NCBI RefSeq assembly: GCF_001941975.2
Contig: NZ_CP146991.1
Location: 2,342,524 to 2,406,523 of the forward strand
Direction of reading: 5' to 3'
DNA: 64,000 bases
Origin: Sporomusa sphaeroides DSM 2875
GTDB lineage: Bacteria; Bacillota; Negativicutes; Sporomusales; Sporomusaceae
This document shows, in pieces, positions 1 to 9,349 of the stretch. Each line of letters starts with the position of its first letter. Position 1 is the stretch's first letter. A model generated the notes under the pieces. The model saw only the letters and a program-made list of their open reading frames with translations, ran no database searches and was not told the origin of the DNA. The position numbers and the translations under genes were made by a program.

Positions 1-427
1 ACTGAACTAATTCTTGTTCAGTAAAATATATGGCAATTTCCCGTTGTGCGCTGGCTATGCTATCTGATCCATGCACAATATTACTGGACATAACTGTGGC
101 ATAATCGCCACGGATGGTTCCGGGCATTGCATCAACAGGATTCGTCGTACCCATCATGGCTCTGACTACTTTTACGGCATTGGGGCCTGAGAGCACCATT
201 GCCACAATAGGACCGGATGTTATAAACTCAATAAGCGCCGGATAAAAGGATTTACCCAGATGTTCTTCATAATGTTTGGCAGCAGTTTCCGGCGGTAATG
301 CCAATAATTTAAGGGCAGTTAGTGCAAGGCCTTTTCGTTCAAAACGGCTGATGATTTCGCCGCAAATTTTTCTTTGAACTGCGTCAGGTTTTAATAGCAC
401 CAGCGTGCGTTCAATTGTGTCCCCCAT
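1..427 (-). CDS. ndk: Nucleoside diphosphate kinase, 3' end cut by window edge
   Basis: Transfers the gamma-phosphate of ATP to nucleoside diphosphates, keeping NTP and dNTP pools balanced in the cytoplasm. Reading leftwards from the ATG at 427 gives 142 residues beginning [17 protein letters not shown], the typical family N-terminus. The NIVHGSDS motif carries the catalytic histidine that is phosphorylated. The frame runs off position 1 at ELVQ, and family members of about 149 residues end a few residues later, so only the extreme C-terminus is missing. A gamma-carbonic anhydrase gene lies just upstream on the same strand, 12 bp away, so the two may be co-transcribed. Confidence 0.95.
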   Translation of the reverse strand, partial: MGDTIERTLVLLKPDAVQRKICGEIISRFERKGLALTALKLLALPPETAAKHYEEHLGKSFYPALIEFITSGPIVAMVLSGPNAVKVVRAMMGTTNPVDAMPGTIRGDYATVMSSNIVHGSDSIASAQREIAIYFTEQELVQ

Positions 428-439
428 AGCTACACCGCC

Positions 440-955
440 TTATACCATATAATTCTTTGCATCTTGAACATAGACTAACGCCGATTGGCGAATAGTTTCA
501 ATTTCTTCCATACTGACCTGACGGATAACTTTGCCGGGTGAGCCCATAACCAGGGAATTGGGCGGGATTTTTTTTCGTTCAGGGATGAGTGCTCCTGCAC
601 CAATAATGCAGTTCTCACCAATTTCAGCATAGTTTAGAATGATGGCCCCCATGCCGATCAGACAGTTGCTGGCAATAGTACAACCATGGAGAATGGCTCC
701 ATGGCCCACCGTGACATAGTTGCCAATTACGGTGGGGAATTCGTACCAGACATGTATGGTACAATTATCTTGTATGTTGGTATACCGGCCAATCCGAATC
801 GGCTGTACGTCACCGCGCAGCACAGTGTTAAACCAGATGCTTGCGTGGGCTTCAATGGAAACATCGCCAATAACTCTGGCTCCTTCGGCAATAAATACGT
901 TATTATCAATTGTAGGCTGCAAACCTTTGAAAGGAATTACCGAACCCAATAGCAT
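440..955 (-). CDS. Gamma-class carbonic anhydrase family protein
   Basis: A left-handed beta-helix protein of 171 residues built from hexapeptide repeats (for example VFIAEGARVIGDV, CLIGMGAIILNYAEIGENCIIGAGA). Histidines in NCTIHVW and in GHGAILHGC sit where the zinc ligands of the family lie, so reversible CO2 hydration is plausible. Many relatives of the YrdA/PaaY type have weak or untested activity. The start is taken at the ATG at 955 (MLLGSVIPFKG), which has an AAAGGAG stretch just upstream. A longer reading to 1006 would run into the upstream gene and lacks a better ribosome site. It sits between ndk and the FAA hydrolase gene in a tight same-strand group. Confidence 0.85.
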   Translation of the reverse strand: MLLGSVIPFKGLQPTIDNNVFIAEGARVIGDVSIEAHASIWFNTVLRGDVQPIRIGRYTNIQDNCTIHVWYEFPTVIGNYVTVGHGAILHGCTIASNCLIGMGAIILNYAEIGENCIIGAGALIPERKKIPPNSLVMGSPGKVIRQVSMEEIETIRQSALVYVQDAKNYMV

Positions 956-971
956 CTTCTCCTTTTTTGTG

Positions 972-1736
972 TCAACCGCGCACAACCGTATTGGTAAGGC
1001 GCCCAATTCCCTCTATTTCAACAGTCACTGTATCGCCTACCTGCATGGCCCCTACTCCGGCAGGTGTGCCTGTCAGGATTACGTCACCAGGATATAAAGT
1101 CATAACCTGACTGATGAAAGCCACCATTTCCGGTACTTTAAATATTAGGTTAGTCGTGTTTGATATCTGCTTTACTTCGCCATTTAATAAAAGTTTAATG
1201 CCAACATCATGAGGGTTTAATTGGGTTTCAATCCAGGGACCAAGTGGTAAAAACGTGTCAAAGGATTTACCGCGCGTCCATTGGCCGTCATGCATTTGAA
1301 TATCCCGCGCCGTTACGTCGTTGGCGCAAGTGTAGCCCAAAACATATTCCCCCGCCTGTTCTACCGGTATCTTATGTGCTGTTTTTTTGATAACGATAGC
1401 CAATTCGCCTTCATAATGCAAGTTTTTGGAGATGGAGGGAAACTCAATCTCTCCATCAGGTTTATTTAAGGCTGACGATGGCTTAATAAAAATTAATGGT
1501 TCTTCCGGCAGCTTAAGGTTCATTTCCCTTGCATGATCATGATAATTAAGGCCAATACAAACGGCTTTCGTTGGTTGGCATGGCGCAAGCAGCGAAACCT
1601 GGTCTAACGCTACTTTTTTATTGCTTTCCTGGTAGGGGCCGCAAAAAATATCACCATCAATAACCGTGATTTGGTTGTCTGTTGCTAACAGGCCATAAGC
1701 AATTTTGCCTTCAAACTCGAATCGGACTATTTTCAT
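972..1736 (-). CDS. Fumarylacetoacetate hydrolase family protein
   Basis: A 254-residue protein of the FAA hydrolase superfamily, metal-dependent enzymes that cleave or decarboxylate beta-diketo and oxo acids. A short N-terminal domain is followed by the catalytic fold. HYEGELAIVI supplies metal-binding glutamates, YTCANDVTARDIQ is the characteristic central motif, and LTGTPAGVG is the C-terminal active-site loop. Length and motifs suit the bacterial acylpyruvase/oxaloacetate decarboxylase/HHDD isomerase subgroup, but the substrate cannot be told from sequence. The start has AGGAGG seven bases upstream. The gene ends 16 bp before the carbonic anhydrase start and is probably transcribed with it and ndk. 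Confidence 0.9.
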   Translation of the reverse strand: MKIVRFEFEGKIAYGLLATDNQITVIDGDIFCGPYQESNKKVALDQVSLLAPCQPTKAVCIGLNYHDHAREMNLKLPEEPLIFIKPSSALNKPDGEIEFPSISKNLHYEGELAIVIKKTAHKIPVEQAGEYVLGYTCANDVTARDIQMHDGQWTRGKSFDTFLPLGPWIETQLNPHDVGIKLLLNGEVKQISNTTNLIFKVPEMVAFISQVMTLYPGDVILTGTPAGVGAMQVGDTVTVEIEGIGRLTNTVVRG

Positions 1737-1806
1737 GGTATCCTCCTATTATGGCTGACTATTGGTATATTTTTTCCATACTTACCGGCTCATATCCTGC
1801 AAAAAA

Positions 1807-1835
1807 ATCCCTCTGAAAGTAATTTTCAGAGGGAT
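1807..1835 (-). terminator. Rho-independent terminator after htpX
   Basis: A perfect 12-bp stem (ATCCCTCTGAAA with its complement, 5-base loop) has a T-run on both strands. It lies 18 bp beyond the htpX stop codon and upstream of the FAA hydrolase gene, so it would end htpX transcription on the minus strand. Confidence 0.85.
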
Positions 1836-1852
1836 TTTTACCAAAAATGATA

Positions 1853-2719
1853 TTAACGCATTTTTTTTGCCTGCGCTTCCAGTTTAGCCACCCGATCGGT
1901 TGTGGACGGATGGGTGCTGAACAGGCTGACAAGCATACCGCCTGCGCCGCTGAGGGGATTGATGATAAACAGATGCGAGGTTGCCGGGGTAGCTGAAGGC
2001 ATAACCCGATGTTTCGCATAGTACTCAATCTTCTGCAAGGCGCTCGCCAAGGCCAGCGGATTACCAGACATCGTGCCGCCTGTTTGGTCGGCCATGTATT
2101 CGCGTGAACGCGATACACCAAGCTGAATAAGAGTGGCTGTCAACGGTGCCACCACTACCAGAAACACAAATTCGACAATGCCGCCGATGCCGCCTTCTTC
2201 GTCATCTCCACGACCAAGACCAAAAATCGCGGACCACTGGGCAATACTGCCAATCATCGCAATAACACCGGCTATACTGGCGACAATGGTGCTAATCAGA
2301 GTGTCGCGGTTTTTGATATGCGCAAGTTCGTGGGCAACAACGCCTTCAAGCTCTTCGTAGTTGAGCGCCCGCATGATACCGGTGGTTACAGCCACCACGC
2401 CATGCTCAGGGTCGCGTCCGGTAGCAAAAGCATTGGGTACTTCAGTATTGATAATATACACCTTCGGCATAGGCATTTTGGCCTTCTGGGCCAAACCGCT
2501 CACCATCCGGACTAAATCAGGTGCGTCCTGTGGTGTAACTTCTTGCGCCCCATACATTTTAAGGACAATTTTATCACTGAACCAGTAGCTGCCAAAATTC
2601 ATTAGAATTGAGATAACAAACATAAACATCATGCCTTGCGTACCGCCGAAGAAAGCACCTACAGCCATCAGTAACCCTGTCAGCGCAGCAAGCAAAACTG
2701 TAGTTTTAAGTGTGTTCAT
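1853..2719 (-). CDS. htpX: HtpX membrane zinc metalloprotease (M48B)
   Basis: An integral membrane protease that degrades damaged or misfolded membrane proteins. The 288-residue product has two N-terminal membrane helices (about residues 6-25 and 30-50), the zinc motif HELAH in VVAHELAHIKNRD, two further hydrophobic segments (about 145-165 and 180-200), and the downstream glutamate motif in SREYMADQTGG. Length matches the family. GGAGGTGTTGTGATG gives two possible starts; the ATG at 2719 has the better spacing than the GTG three bases before it. Monocistronic: a strong terminator follows and the upstream gene has its own spacing of about 150 bp. Confidence 0.95.
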   Translation of the reverse strand: MNTLKTTVLLAALTGLLMAVGAFFGGTQGMMFMFVISILMNFGSYWFSDKIVLKMYGAQEVTPQDAPDLVRMVSGLAQKAKMPMPKVYIINTEVPNAFATGRDPEHGVVAVTTGIMRALNYEELEGVVAHELAHIKNRDTLISTIVASIAGVIAMIGSIAQWSAIFGLGRGDDEEGGIGGIVEFVFLVVVAPLTATLIQLGVSRSREYMADQTGGTMSGNPLALASALQKIEYYAKHRVMPSATPATSHLFIINPLSGAGGMLVSLFSTHPSTTDRVAKLEAQAKKMR

Positions 2720-2873
2720 CACAACACCTCCATAGTTTATAATATTGTACAGTCTTGTTCGTAACGTATGTCAGTGAAAGATGACATCGCTCCCCCATTC
2801 TCTTGCTCCATCTAATCTCTTTTCTGAAGTTATTTTAATTATAAGTGATTTACTTATAATTAACAACCCTTGT

Positions 2874-3314
2874 TTATGCTCGATTTTCCATGCGTTCCTT
2901 GATGGCGGTCAACATATTCAAACTATTGTCCCGTACCTTCTTTTTTAGAATCGGATTTAAGAGTCCCGCTATCATCGGGATACCAAATTCAAAATCTACC
3001 GTCAGCTTTATCTCAGTTCCATCTGCTACCGGGGTCAATATCCACTCTCCCTCAAACTTTTTGAGGTCGCCATCTATCTGTTTGTAGCTAATATGCATAT
3101 TTGCATCATCAAATAGGTCTACTTCTGTCCACTTGATGATGCGCCCGTCGACATTGGACACCCATTTTGTTATTGTGGAATTTTCTTTGCGTTCCACAAC
3201 CTCAACGCTCACCAAATCGGCCATAAATTCCGGATATTTCTCCATCTCTTTCAAGATAGGATATATTTCGCTGCGTTCAGCCCGAACCGGCAAACTTACT
3301 TCTACATATGGCAT
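2874..3314 (-). CDS. SRPBCC/START-like (coenzyme Q-binding COQ10/RatA type) protein
   Basis: A 146-residue single-domain protein of the SRPBCC fold, which forms a helix-grip cavity for hydrophobic ligands. Family traits visible: an N-terminal strand MPYVEVSLPVRA, the conserved helix EIYPILKEMEKYPEFM, a central WTEVDLF and a long C-terminal helix. It resembles the COQ10/RatA subgroup (polyketide cyclase-like). The ligand and role are unknown, and in bacteria the toxin name RatA is a historical label for a few members only. AGGAGG precedes the ATG. It lies between the aminotransferase and htpX with gaps that suggest its own transcript or a loose operon with the aminotransferase. Confidence 0.75.
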   Translation of the reverse strand: MPYVEVSLPVRAERSEIYPILKEMEKYPEFMADLVSVEVVERKENSTITKWVSNVDGRIIKWTEVDLFDDANMHISYKQIDGDLKKFEGEWILTPVADGTEIKLTVDFEFGIPMIAGLLNPILKKKVRDNSLNMLTAIKERMENRA

Positions 3315-3348
3315 AGTATCTTTTCCTCCTGTCCTATTATAGTATATG

Positions 3349-4605
3349 TTATAAGTCTTCCAGCATATCCTGCGCTTTTGCTAAAGCGTCTGCCAATGCG
3401 GCAATCACATAATCAATTTGTTGTTGTTCAATAATCAGAGGAGGTTCAATGCGGATTACTTTCGGATTGTTCAGTGTATAAGCAATCAGTACGCCTTTAT
3501 CAATCATTTCTGACAGGATAAGACCGCCAATACCCTCTTTGGTTAATTCTACGCCAATCATCAGACCTTGCCCGCGCACTTCTTTGACGACCTCTGGATA
3601 TGTATGCGCCAACTCGGTTAATTTGCCGATAAAATAAGTACCGCTTTGTTCGGCCTTGGCGACAAGCCCTTCTTCTTTAATGACATTGATGGCAGCGATG
3701 GCGGCAGCACAAGCCAGTGGATTGCCGCCAAAGGTCGAGGTATGCAAAAACGGGCTGGTAATATACTTATCCCAAATTGCAGGCCGGGCAGTAAAGGCAC
3801 CAATGGGCATAACGCCACCGCCTAAAGCCTTGGCGGTAGTAATAATATCAGGTATTACACCATAGTGTTCGACAGCGAACATTTTACCGGTGCGTCCCAG
3901 TCCTGATTGTACTTCATCACAAATTAACAGCGCTCCCGTTTTGTCGCAAATGTCACGAACCGCAGACAGATACCCGACAGGCGGAACAATGATACCGCCC
4001 TCGCCCTGGACCGGTTCAAGTATGACGGCTGCTGTTTCCTCATCCACAGCTTGACGCAATGCATCGATGTCACCGAATGGCACATGGCTAAAACCGGTAA
4101 GCAGTGGCTGGAACGGATCGCGAAACAAATCGCGTCCGGTGGCGCTCAGTGCTCCCAGGGTTTTGCCGTGAAAGGAATTAACGGTGGCGATAATTTTATT
4201 TCTTCCGGTATGTACCTTGGCTAACTTCAGACTGCCTTCTACCGCCTCGGTACCACTATTTACAAAAAAGCTATATGTAAGGTCACCTGGTGTAATTTCA
4301 GCCATAAGTGCCGCCAAATCGGCCATAGGTTTATCAAACAGTACCTTGCTGGACATCGGCATTAAGTCAAGCTGCCGTTTGACGGCCTCCACTACTTTAG
4401 GGTGCCTGTGTCCCAGGCTGAATACCCCATAGCCGCCCAGACAATCAATATATTCTTTGCCATCAATATCACGAATGACATTGCCCTGAGCCTCCCACTC
4501 AATGGTGGAAAGTCCCATGAAACGGAACAGTTTGGCAACAGCCGGATTAATATATTGCTCATATTTTTCAATAGTTTCGTCGATGATTTGTTGGTTGTCA
4601 GACAT
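3349..4605 (-). CDS. Class III PLP-dependent aminotransferase (putrescine aminotransferase-like)
   Basis: A 418-residue PLP enzyme that moves an amino group from a diamine or omega-amino acid to an oxo acid. Visible family features are the phosphate-binding NSGTEAVEGSLKLA, the cofactor-facing aspartate in LLICDEVQSGLGRTGKMFA, and the Schiff-base lysine in TTAKALGGG. The substrate-binding arginine region VIRIEPPLIIE is near the C-terminus. The sequence looks closest to the putrescine/ornithine group (PatA/YgjG-like); 4-aminobutyrate or acetylornithine use cannot be excluded. AGGAGG lies before the ATG. The next gene, rmuC, is divergent, so the 190 bp between them probably holds both promoters. 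Confidence 0.85.
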   Translation of the reverse strand: MSDNQQIIDETIEKYEQYINPAVAKLFRFMGLSTIEWEAQGNVIRDIDGKEYIDCLGGYGVFSLGHRHPKVVEAVKRQLDLMPMSSKVLFDKPMADLAALMAEITPGDLTYSFFVNSGTEAVEGSLKLAKVHTGRNKIIATVNSFHGKTLGALSATGRDLFRDPFQPLLTGFSHVPFGDIDALRQAVDEETAAVILEPVQGEGGIIVPPVGYLSAVRDICDKTGALLICDEVQSGLGRTGKMFAVEHYGVIPDIITTAKALGGGVMPIGAFTARPAIWDKYITSPFLHTSTFGGNPLACAAAIAAINVIKEEGLVAKAEQSGTYFIGKLTELAHTYPEVVKEVRGQGLMIGVELTKEGIGGLILSEMIDKGVLIAYTLNNPKVIRIEPPLIIEQQQIDYVIAALADALAKAQDMLEDL

Positions 4606-4799
4606 ATTTCAGATCCTCCTTGCAAATTTAATGCTGGTATTATGAAATCTCATGGTATTATTTTCTATTACTATCAAAAGAAATCCTTCTTTATTCCATT
4701 ATGCCCAATAAGTACTGCAATTTTATTCATAACAAAAGGAATTAACCTGGTTTGTCTTGAATAACAATGCCTATTAAAATAAACCTTAGGAGTGTAGCC

Positions 4800-6077
4800 A
4801 TGAATGAAATACTACCTGTAGCCGGCATAGTATTACTTATCTGCAATCTGTTTCTCATACTGCTGCTGCTAATGAAAGCAAGCAAACCCGGACAAATCGA
4901 TATAACTCCCCTTAAGCAATTGACATATAATCAGGAACGTCTGGAAACGGCTTTGCGGGATGAATTGGGAAAAAACCGTCAGGAGCTTACCTTCAACGTC
5001 AAAGTATTGCGTGAAGAACTTGCGTTGCAGTTACATAATTTTACTAACAGCAATGACCAAAAATTTATGCGCCTCACCCAACTCAATGAGCAAAAGCTGG
5101 ACAAGCTGCGTGAGACTGTTGAGACCAAGCTGATCGCTATTCAGGACGACAACAGCAAAAAATTGGAGGAAATGCGTGCCACTGTCGATGAAAAACTGCA
5201 TGCCACCCTGGAAAAGCGCCTGGGTGAATCTTTCCAGCTTGTGAGCGAACGGCTGGAGCAAGTGCATAAAGGACTGGGAGAAATGCAACAACTGGCTGTC
5301 GGTGTCGGTGATCTCAAAAAAGTACTGTCCAATGTCAAGACCCGCGGAATATGGGGCGAGATGCAGCTGGCTTCTTTGCTGGAGCAAGTTTTAACCCCTG
5401 AGCAGTATGCTGCCAATGTGGCTACCAAACGCGGCAGTCAGGACCGGGTAGAGTTCGCTGTCCGCCTGCCTGGCAGAGATAGCAGCGAGACCACTGTCTG
5501 GCTGCCCATTGACGCCAAGTTCCCCCAGGAGGACTACCAGCGCCTGCTGGAAGCCCAGGAGGCGGCTAATTCTGAACTGGCAGCAGCCGCTGCGGCCGGT
5601 CTGGAGACGCGTATCCGGCAAGAAGCAAAAACCATCAGGGAAAAGTATATTGATCCGCCTAACACCACCGATTTTGCCATTCTCTTTCTGCCTGTTGAAG
5701 GTCTGTATGCCGAAGTACTGCGCCGCCCAGGCTTATGTGACATTTTACAGCGGGAATACCGCATCAATGTAACCGGCCCGACTACTCTGGCAGCACTCCT
5801 GAACAGTTTGCAAATGGGTTTCCGGACATTGGCCATTGAAAAGCGTTCCAGTGAAGTATGGACTATCCTTGGCGCAGTTAAAACCGAATTTGGTAAATTT
5901 GGCGATGTTCTGATGAAAACAAAAGAAAAATTGGATCAGGCCAGCCGGCAGATCGATGCGGCTGCTGTACGTACCCGAGCTATTGAACGCAAACTGAAAA
6001 CCGTGGAACAATTGCCTGTGCCAACAGCAGTGGAAGTGTTGGGACAATATGACAATGAGGAAGCTGAAACCGGCTAA
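4800..6077 (+). CDS. rmuC: DNA recombination protein RmuC
   Basis: RmuC family proteins limit inversions at short inverted repeats and are related to nucleases. The 425-residue product starts with a membrane helix (residues about 5-26), continues with a long coiled coil (about 40-185), and then the conserved globular RmuC domain with RGIWGEMQLASLLEQVL and LPIDAKFP (about 190-400). The start at 4800 has TTAGGAG at good spacing; an in-frame ATG 33 bp upstream lacks a ribosome site. The stop codon lies inside the left arm of its terminator. It is divergent from the aminotransferase gene. Confidence 0.9.
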   Translation: MNEILPVAGIVLLICNLFLILLLLMKASKPGQIDITPLKQLTYNQERLETALRDELGKNRQELTFNVKVLREELALQLHNFTNSNDQKFMRLTQLNEQKLDKLRETVETKLIAIQDDNSKKLEEMRATVDEKLHATLEKRLGESFQLVSERLEQVHKGLGEMQQLAVGVGDLKKVLSNVKTRGIWGEMQLASLLEQVLTPEQYAANVATKRGSQDRVEFAVRLPGRDSSETTVWLPIDAKFPQEDYQRLLEAQEAANSELAAAAAAGLETRIRQEAKTIREKYIDPPNTTDFAILFLPVEGLYAEVLRRPGLCDILQREYRINVTGPTTLAALLNSLQMGFRTLAIEKRSSEVWTILGAVKTEFGKFGDVLMKTKEKLDQASRQIDAAAVRTRAIERKLKTVEQLPVPTAVEVLGQYDNEEAETG

Positions 6078-6098
6078 ACTTTTGAGTTTAGCCGGTTT
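6067..6098 (+). terminator. Rho-independent terminator of rmuC
   Basis: A perfect 14-bp stem (AAACCGGCTAAACT with its complement, 4-base loop) followed by a T-run. The rmuC stop codon TAA at 6075-6077 is part of the left arm. Confidence 0.95.
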
Positions 6099-6201
6099 TT
6101 TTCGTTTAACAGCAGGTATAAGTTTTGTGTGCCACCGGATCTTATAAAAAGAAAGCTGCCGAGCCAAGGACCGGCGCGGGCGGCCGTCATACAAGCTGTA
6201 A

Positions 6202-6290
6202 ATAAAGAAAACACGGCTTGTGCCGAAAGCAAAAGCCCGATGTTGCCCTTATCCTGTTCTTAAGAAAGTTATACTTTTTGTTGGGATAAA
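6202..6290 (+). repeat. Dispersed structured repeat R1, copy A
   Basis: First copy of a repeat also found near 10811, 36827, 53946 and 62811, with a fragment at 10751. Shared blocks are AAAGAAAACACGGCTTG, AAGCCGATG-TGCCCTTATCCTG and TTAAGAAAGTTATACTTT. This copy lacks the internal GAGCCTTTGGCG hairpin but keeps the outer pairing of CGGCTT with AAGCC and the AAGT-TAT-ACTT hairpin. It lies between rmuC and the germination operon, in a 290-bp gap in which I see nothing else except the likely gerA promoter region. Confidence 0.85.
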
Positions 6291-6365
6291 AAATAATGTT
6301 AAAAAAATGGTACTCTGGTAATAATAACCACGAGTTGCGATTTACTGGTAAATGGGGTGAATAGT

Positions 6366-8243
6366 ATGGGGGATAACATTATTGTTAAAATCTATCGCTA
6401 TCTGCAAGACATGCTTGTTTATAAACCATCGCGCACTCCTCCTACCTTTTTTTTGGAAGAACTGCCTAATGAGGATGAAACATCGCCCATAACCCCGGCA
6501 GCGGCCTTGCAAGGTTCGGCTGAGGAACTCAATATGCTCTTGCGTCAGGCCAAATCGCTCCAGGACAGTATGGAGAAACTAACAGAAACACTGAGGGACG
6601 GAAAAATATCGTCTATCGACGAGTTCAGAGCCGAGTATAAGAAACTGAGTCAACTGCAAACCGAAATATCACCAGCGCGTTTGGCCTATGATGCAGTGAG
6701 TACGCCGAGTGAGCGCCAGGTTAGCGCTAATTTGGAAGAAAACCGGTCAATTGTAGAAAAATTGTATCGGCTGCCCGAGAACAAAGATACCGTTATTCGG
6801 CATCTGACAATTCCCTTATCCCCGCCTGTCAGAGCCATGATGGTATTCCTGGAAGGTATGGTTGACAGTAAAACCTTGATTTTGGCGATACTGCAGCCAC
6901 TTATGTTATTTTCTGCTGACCGGGTTGTTAATAATACTGCCGACAGTCTTACTGATCAAATTATTGAAGAATGCTTGCCAGCCAACCAAGTCAAGAAAGC
7001 CGTTGATTTTCAATCAGTTCAAAATAGCATTAATAGCGGTGATACCGCGCTGTTTATCAATGGTGTGCCGGAAGCCGTGCTGATCGACACTAAGGGCATG
7101 GCACAGCGGAGTGTCGGCAGGCCTGTTACCGAACAAACCATTCGGGGTTCACAGGCTGCTTTTAGTGAGGGTCTGCGTATCAATACCGGTCTTATCCGCT
7201 CTACATTGAAAAGCTCTGATCTGGTTACTGAATTTGTGGCAGTCGGTAAACGCACAAATACCAATTGCGCCATTATGTATTTGGCCTCTGTAGCCAATCC
7301 ATCACTGGTAAAGGAAATTAAACGGCGCATTGAAGGGATTTCTACCAGTTATGTCGGCGATATAGGCACACTCCAGCAATTTATTGAGGACCACCCGGGT
7401 ATCCTTTTCCCGCAGGCATTATCTACCGAACGCCCTGACCGGGTAGCCTCACATCTGAGTGAGGGCCGGGTAGCTTTTATCCTGGAAGGCGTTCCTTTTG
7501 CCCATATTGTACCGGTTAGCTTCTTTACTTTTTTTCATTCTGCCGAAGATTTTTCTTTTAAGGGGCCTAACAGTTCTTTTTTGCGGATTCTGCGTCTGAT
7601 AGCCGGGTTCACTACTTTATTGCTGCCCTCTTTCTATCTGGCTATTTACTATTTTCACCCGGAAGCACTGCCAACTGAAATTGTGCTGGCCATTGCCGGT
7701 GCCAGAGAACGTGTGCCGTTTCCGGCATTGGTGGAAGTTATCCTGATGGAATTTTCTTTTGAGCTTATCCGGGAAGGCGGGCTAAGAATTCCTGGTGTCC
7801 TGGGGTCAACCATTGGCATTGTCGGTGCTCTCATTTTAGGACAGGCCGCCGTTACGGCTAATATTGTCAGCCCCATTGTTGTTATTATTATTGCTCTTAC
7901 CGGCTTGGCTTCTTTTGCAATACCTGATTTTCAAATGGCTATGGCCTTTCGAATGCTGCGGTTTGTTATGCTGCTGCTGGCCGCCACCCTGGGGCTTGTC
8001 GGCGTAGCTTCCGGACTGCTGATTATGGTGCTGCTGTTATGCAGTATGAAGTCATTCGGCGTGCCTTACATGGTGCCTGTAGCCCCAAAAGCCAAAGCAA
8101 ATTTGGATGTGGTGATACGCGGACCTGTTTTTCGTCAAGAGCAGCGTCCGGATGCGCTTAACACAATCGACAGACAGCGGCAGCCACACATCAGCCGGAA
8201 ATGGATGATGGAAAAACCAGCCGGGGAGGAAGACAAATCATGA
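6366..8243 (+). CDS. gerA: Spore germination receptor subunit A (GerA family)
   Basis: The A subunit of a nutrient germinant receptor located in the spore inner membrane. The 625-residue product has a large soluble N-terminal region (about 1-370), including the family motifs VIRHLTIPLSPPVRAMMVFLEG and EGGLRIPGVLGSTIGIVGALILG, followed by five or so membrane helices (about 375-560) and a short tail. Nutrient specificity cannot be deduced. The start is placed at ATG 6366 behind GGGGTG; a GTG three codons earlier is the alternative. It overlaps the next gene by ATGA, so A, B, C and a small fourth gene form one operon, expected to be forespore-specific from knowledge of the family. Confidence 0.95.
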   Translation: MGDNIIVKIYRYLQDMLVYKPSRTPPTFFLEELPNEDETSPITPAAALQGSAEELNMLLRQAKSLQDSMEKLTETLRDGKISSIDEFRAEYKKLSQLQTEISPARLAYDAVSTPSERQVSANLEENRSIVEKLYRLPENKDTVIRHLTIPLSPPVRAMMVFLEGMVDSKTLILAILQPLMLFSADRVVNNTADSLTDQIIEECLPANQVKKAVDFQSVQNSINSGDTALFINGVPEAVLIDTKGMAQRSVGRPVTEQTIRGSQAAFSEGLRINTGLIRSTLKSSDLVTEFVAVGKRTNTNCAIMYLASVANPSLVKEIKRRIEGISTSYVGDIGTLQQFIEDHPGILFPQALSTERPDRVASHLSEGRVAFILEGVPFAHIVPVSFFTFFHSAEDFSFKGPNSSFLRILRLIAGFTTLLLPSFYLAIYYFHPEALPTEIVLAIAGARERVPFPALVEVILMEFSFELIREGGLRIPGVLGSTIGIVGALILGQAAVTANIVSPIVVIIIALTGLASFAIPDFQMAMAFRMLRFVMLLLAATLGLVGVASGLLIMVLLLCSMKSFGVPYMVPVAPKAKANLDVVIRGPVFRQEQRPDALNTIDRQRQPHISRKWMMEKPAGEEDKS

Positions 8244-9349
8244 GTTACCATCCTGGACGTATGGGTCTGGCAGAAGGAACTGCCCTGGTTTTTATTATAT
8301 TGTTCCCGCGCGTTTTTCTTACAGCACCGGCCAATATGGTGACCATTGCCGCCAGCGCCGGCTGGTGGGTGGATATTCTAGCTGCCATTCCGGCTATAAT
8401 TGCTGTGCTGATCATTCGTTATGTTTATCAATATGTGCAAGGAGACATTGTTAATGTTGCCGAGCGTTTGTTCGGGCGCATGGGGGCCTGGCTTTTCAGC
8501 ATCCTAGGTATTATTGTTTTTTTTACCAATGCAGCCATACTGCTCAGACAATTTGCCGAGAATACACTGCTTACGGCACTGCCGCAAATAGAATTTAGTT
8601 TTATTGTCGGTTGGTATGCTTTTGTAGTGGCATTGGCGGCTTGGTTTGGTCTTGAAACCCTGGCGCGTGGAACATATTTATTAATGCCTATGAGTATTTT
8701 CAGCCTGTTAGCCGTTTTATTGCTGTTAGTGCCCTATTATGATATATATAATCTCACTCCCTGGGTAGGCAAAGGCATTTTGCCTTCACTTAAACAAACT
8801 GTTTTAACTGCAGGTATTAATACCGGGGGGCTAATCCTTATGATAGTGGCTCCTGCCCTGCAGAACCTCAGGACCTTTACATGGGCCAGCATCTTTGGTA
8901 TTGTCAGCAGCGTGTCGATTAAAGGCCTGTCGATCATGGTATTTACTATGGTATTTGGCGTAAATGGCGCAACCGAAAAGATATTGCCATTCTTTGAAAT
9001 GGCACGCTTGGTATATTTGAGCCGCTATGTGCAGCGAATCGAATCCTTGTTTATTATCCTATGGGTTGTTGTCGGGGTGCTAGGTATTGCTATCAGTATC
9101 TACATGGGTACTTACTTTATTACCAGGATGCTGCTTCTGCCTACTATGCGCCCGCTTATTCCCCTGTCAGCTTACCTTATTGCCCAATTAGCTATGATGC
9201 CGCCGGATATTGCTACTGTCATCCGTTTGGATTCCCTGTTTGTCGTAACCGTTTTTAATGCCGGGTTATATCTCATGCCAACAGCAATGCTGCTTGCCGT
9301 CCTTTGGCACAAACGAAAAGGGAGAGTTCGCTCATGTTCCACAGGGTAA
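8240..9349 (+). CDS. gerB: Spore germination permease subunit B (GerB family)
   Basis: The integral membrane subunit of the germinant receptor, related to amino acid permeases (APC superfamily) and believed to bind the nutrient. The 369-residue product has about ten hydrophobic helices, beginning after MSYHPGRMGLAEGTALVF and ending near the C-terminus. The ATG at 8240 overlaps the gerA stop codon (ATGA) and is preceded by GGGGAGGAAG, so translation is probably coupled. A longer in-frame reading from 8201 inside gerA is rejected. It overlaps gerC by 16 bp. Confidence 0.95.
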   Translation: MSYHPGRMGLAEGTALVFIILFPRVFLTAPANMVTIAASAGWWVDILAAIPAIIAVLIIRYVYQYVQGDIVNVAERLFGRMGAWLFSILGIIVFFTNAAILLRQFAENTLLTALPQIEFSFIVGWYAFVVALAAWFGLETLARGTYLLMPMSIFSLLAVLLLLVPYYDIYNLTPWVGKGILPSLKQTVLTAGINTGGLILMIVAPALQNLRTFTWASIFGIVSSVSIKGLSIMVFTMVFGVNGATEKILPFFEMARLVYLSRYVQRIESLFIILWVVVGVLGIAISIYMGTYFITRMLLLPTMRPLIPLSAYLIAQLAMMPPDIATVIRLDSLFVVTVFNAGLYLMPTAMLLAVLWHKRKGRVRSCSTG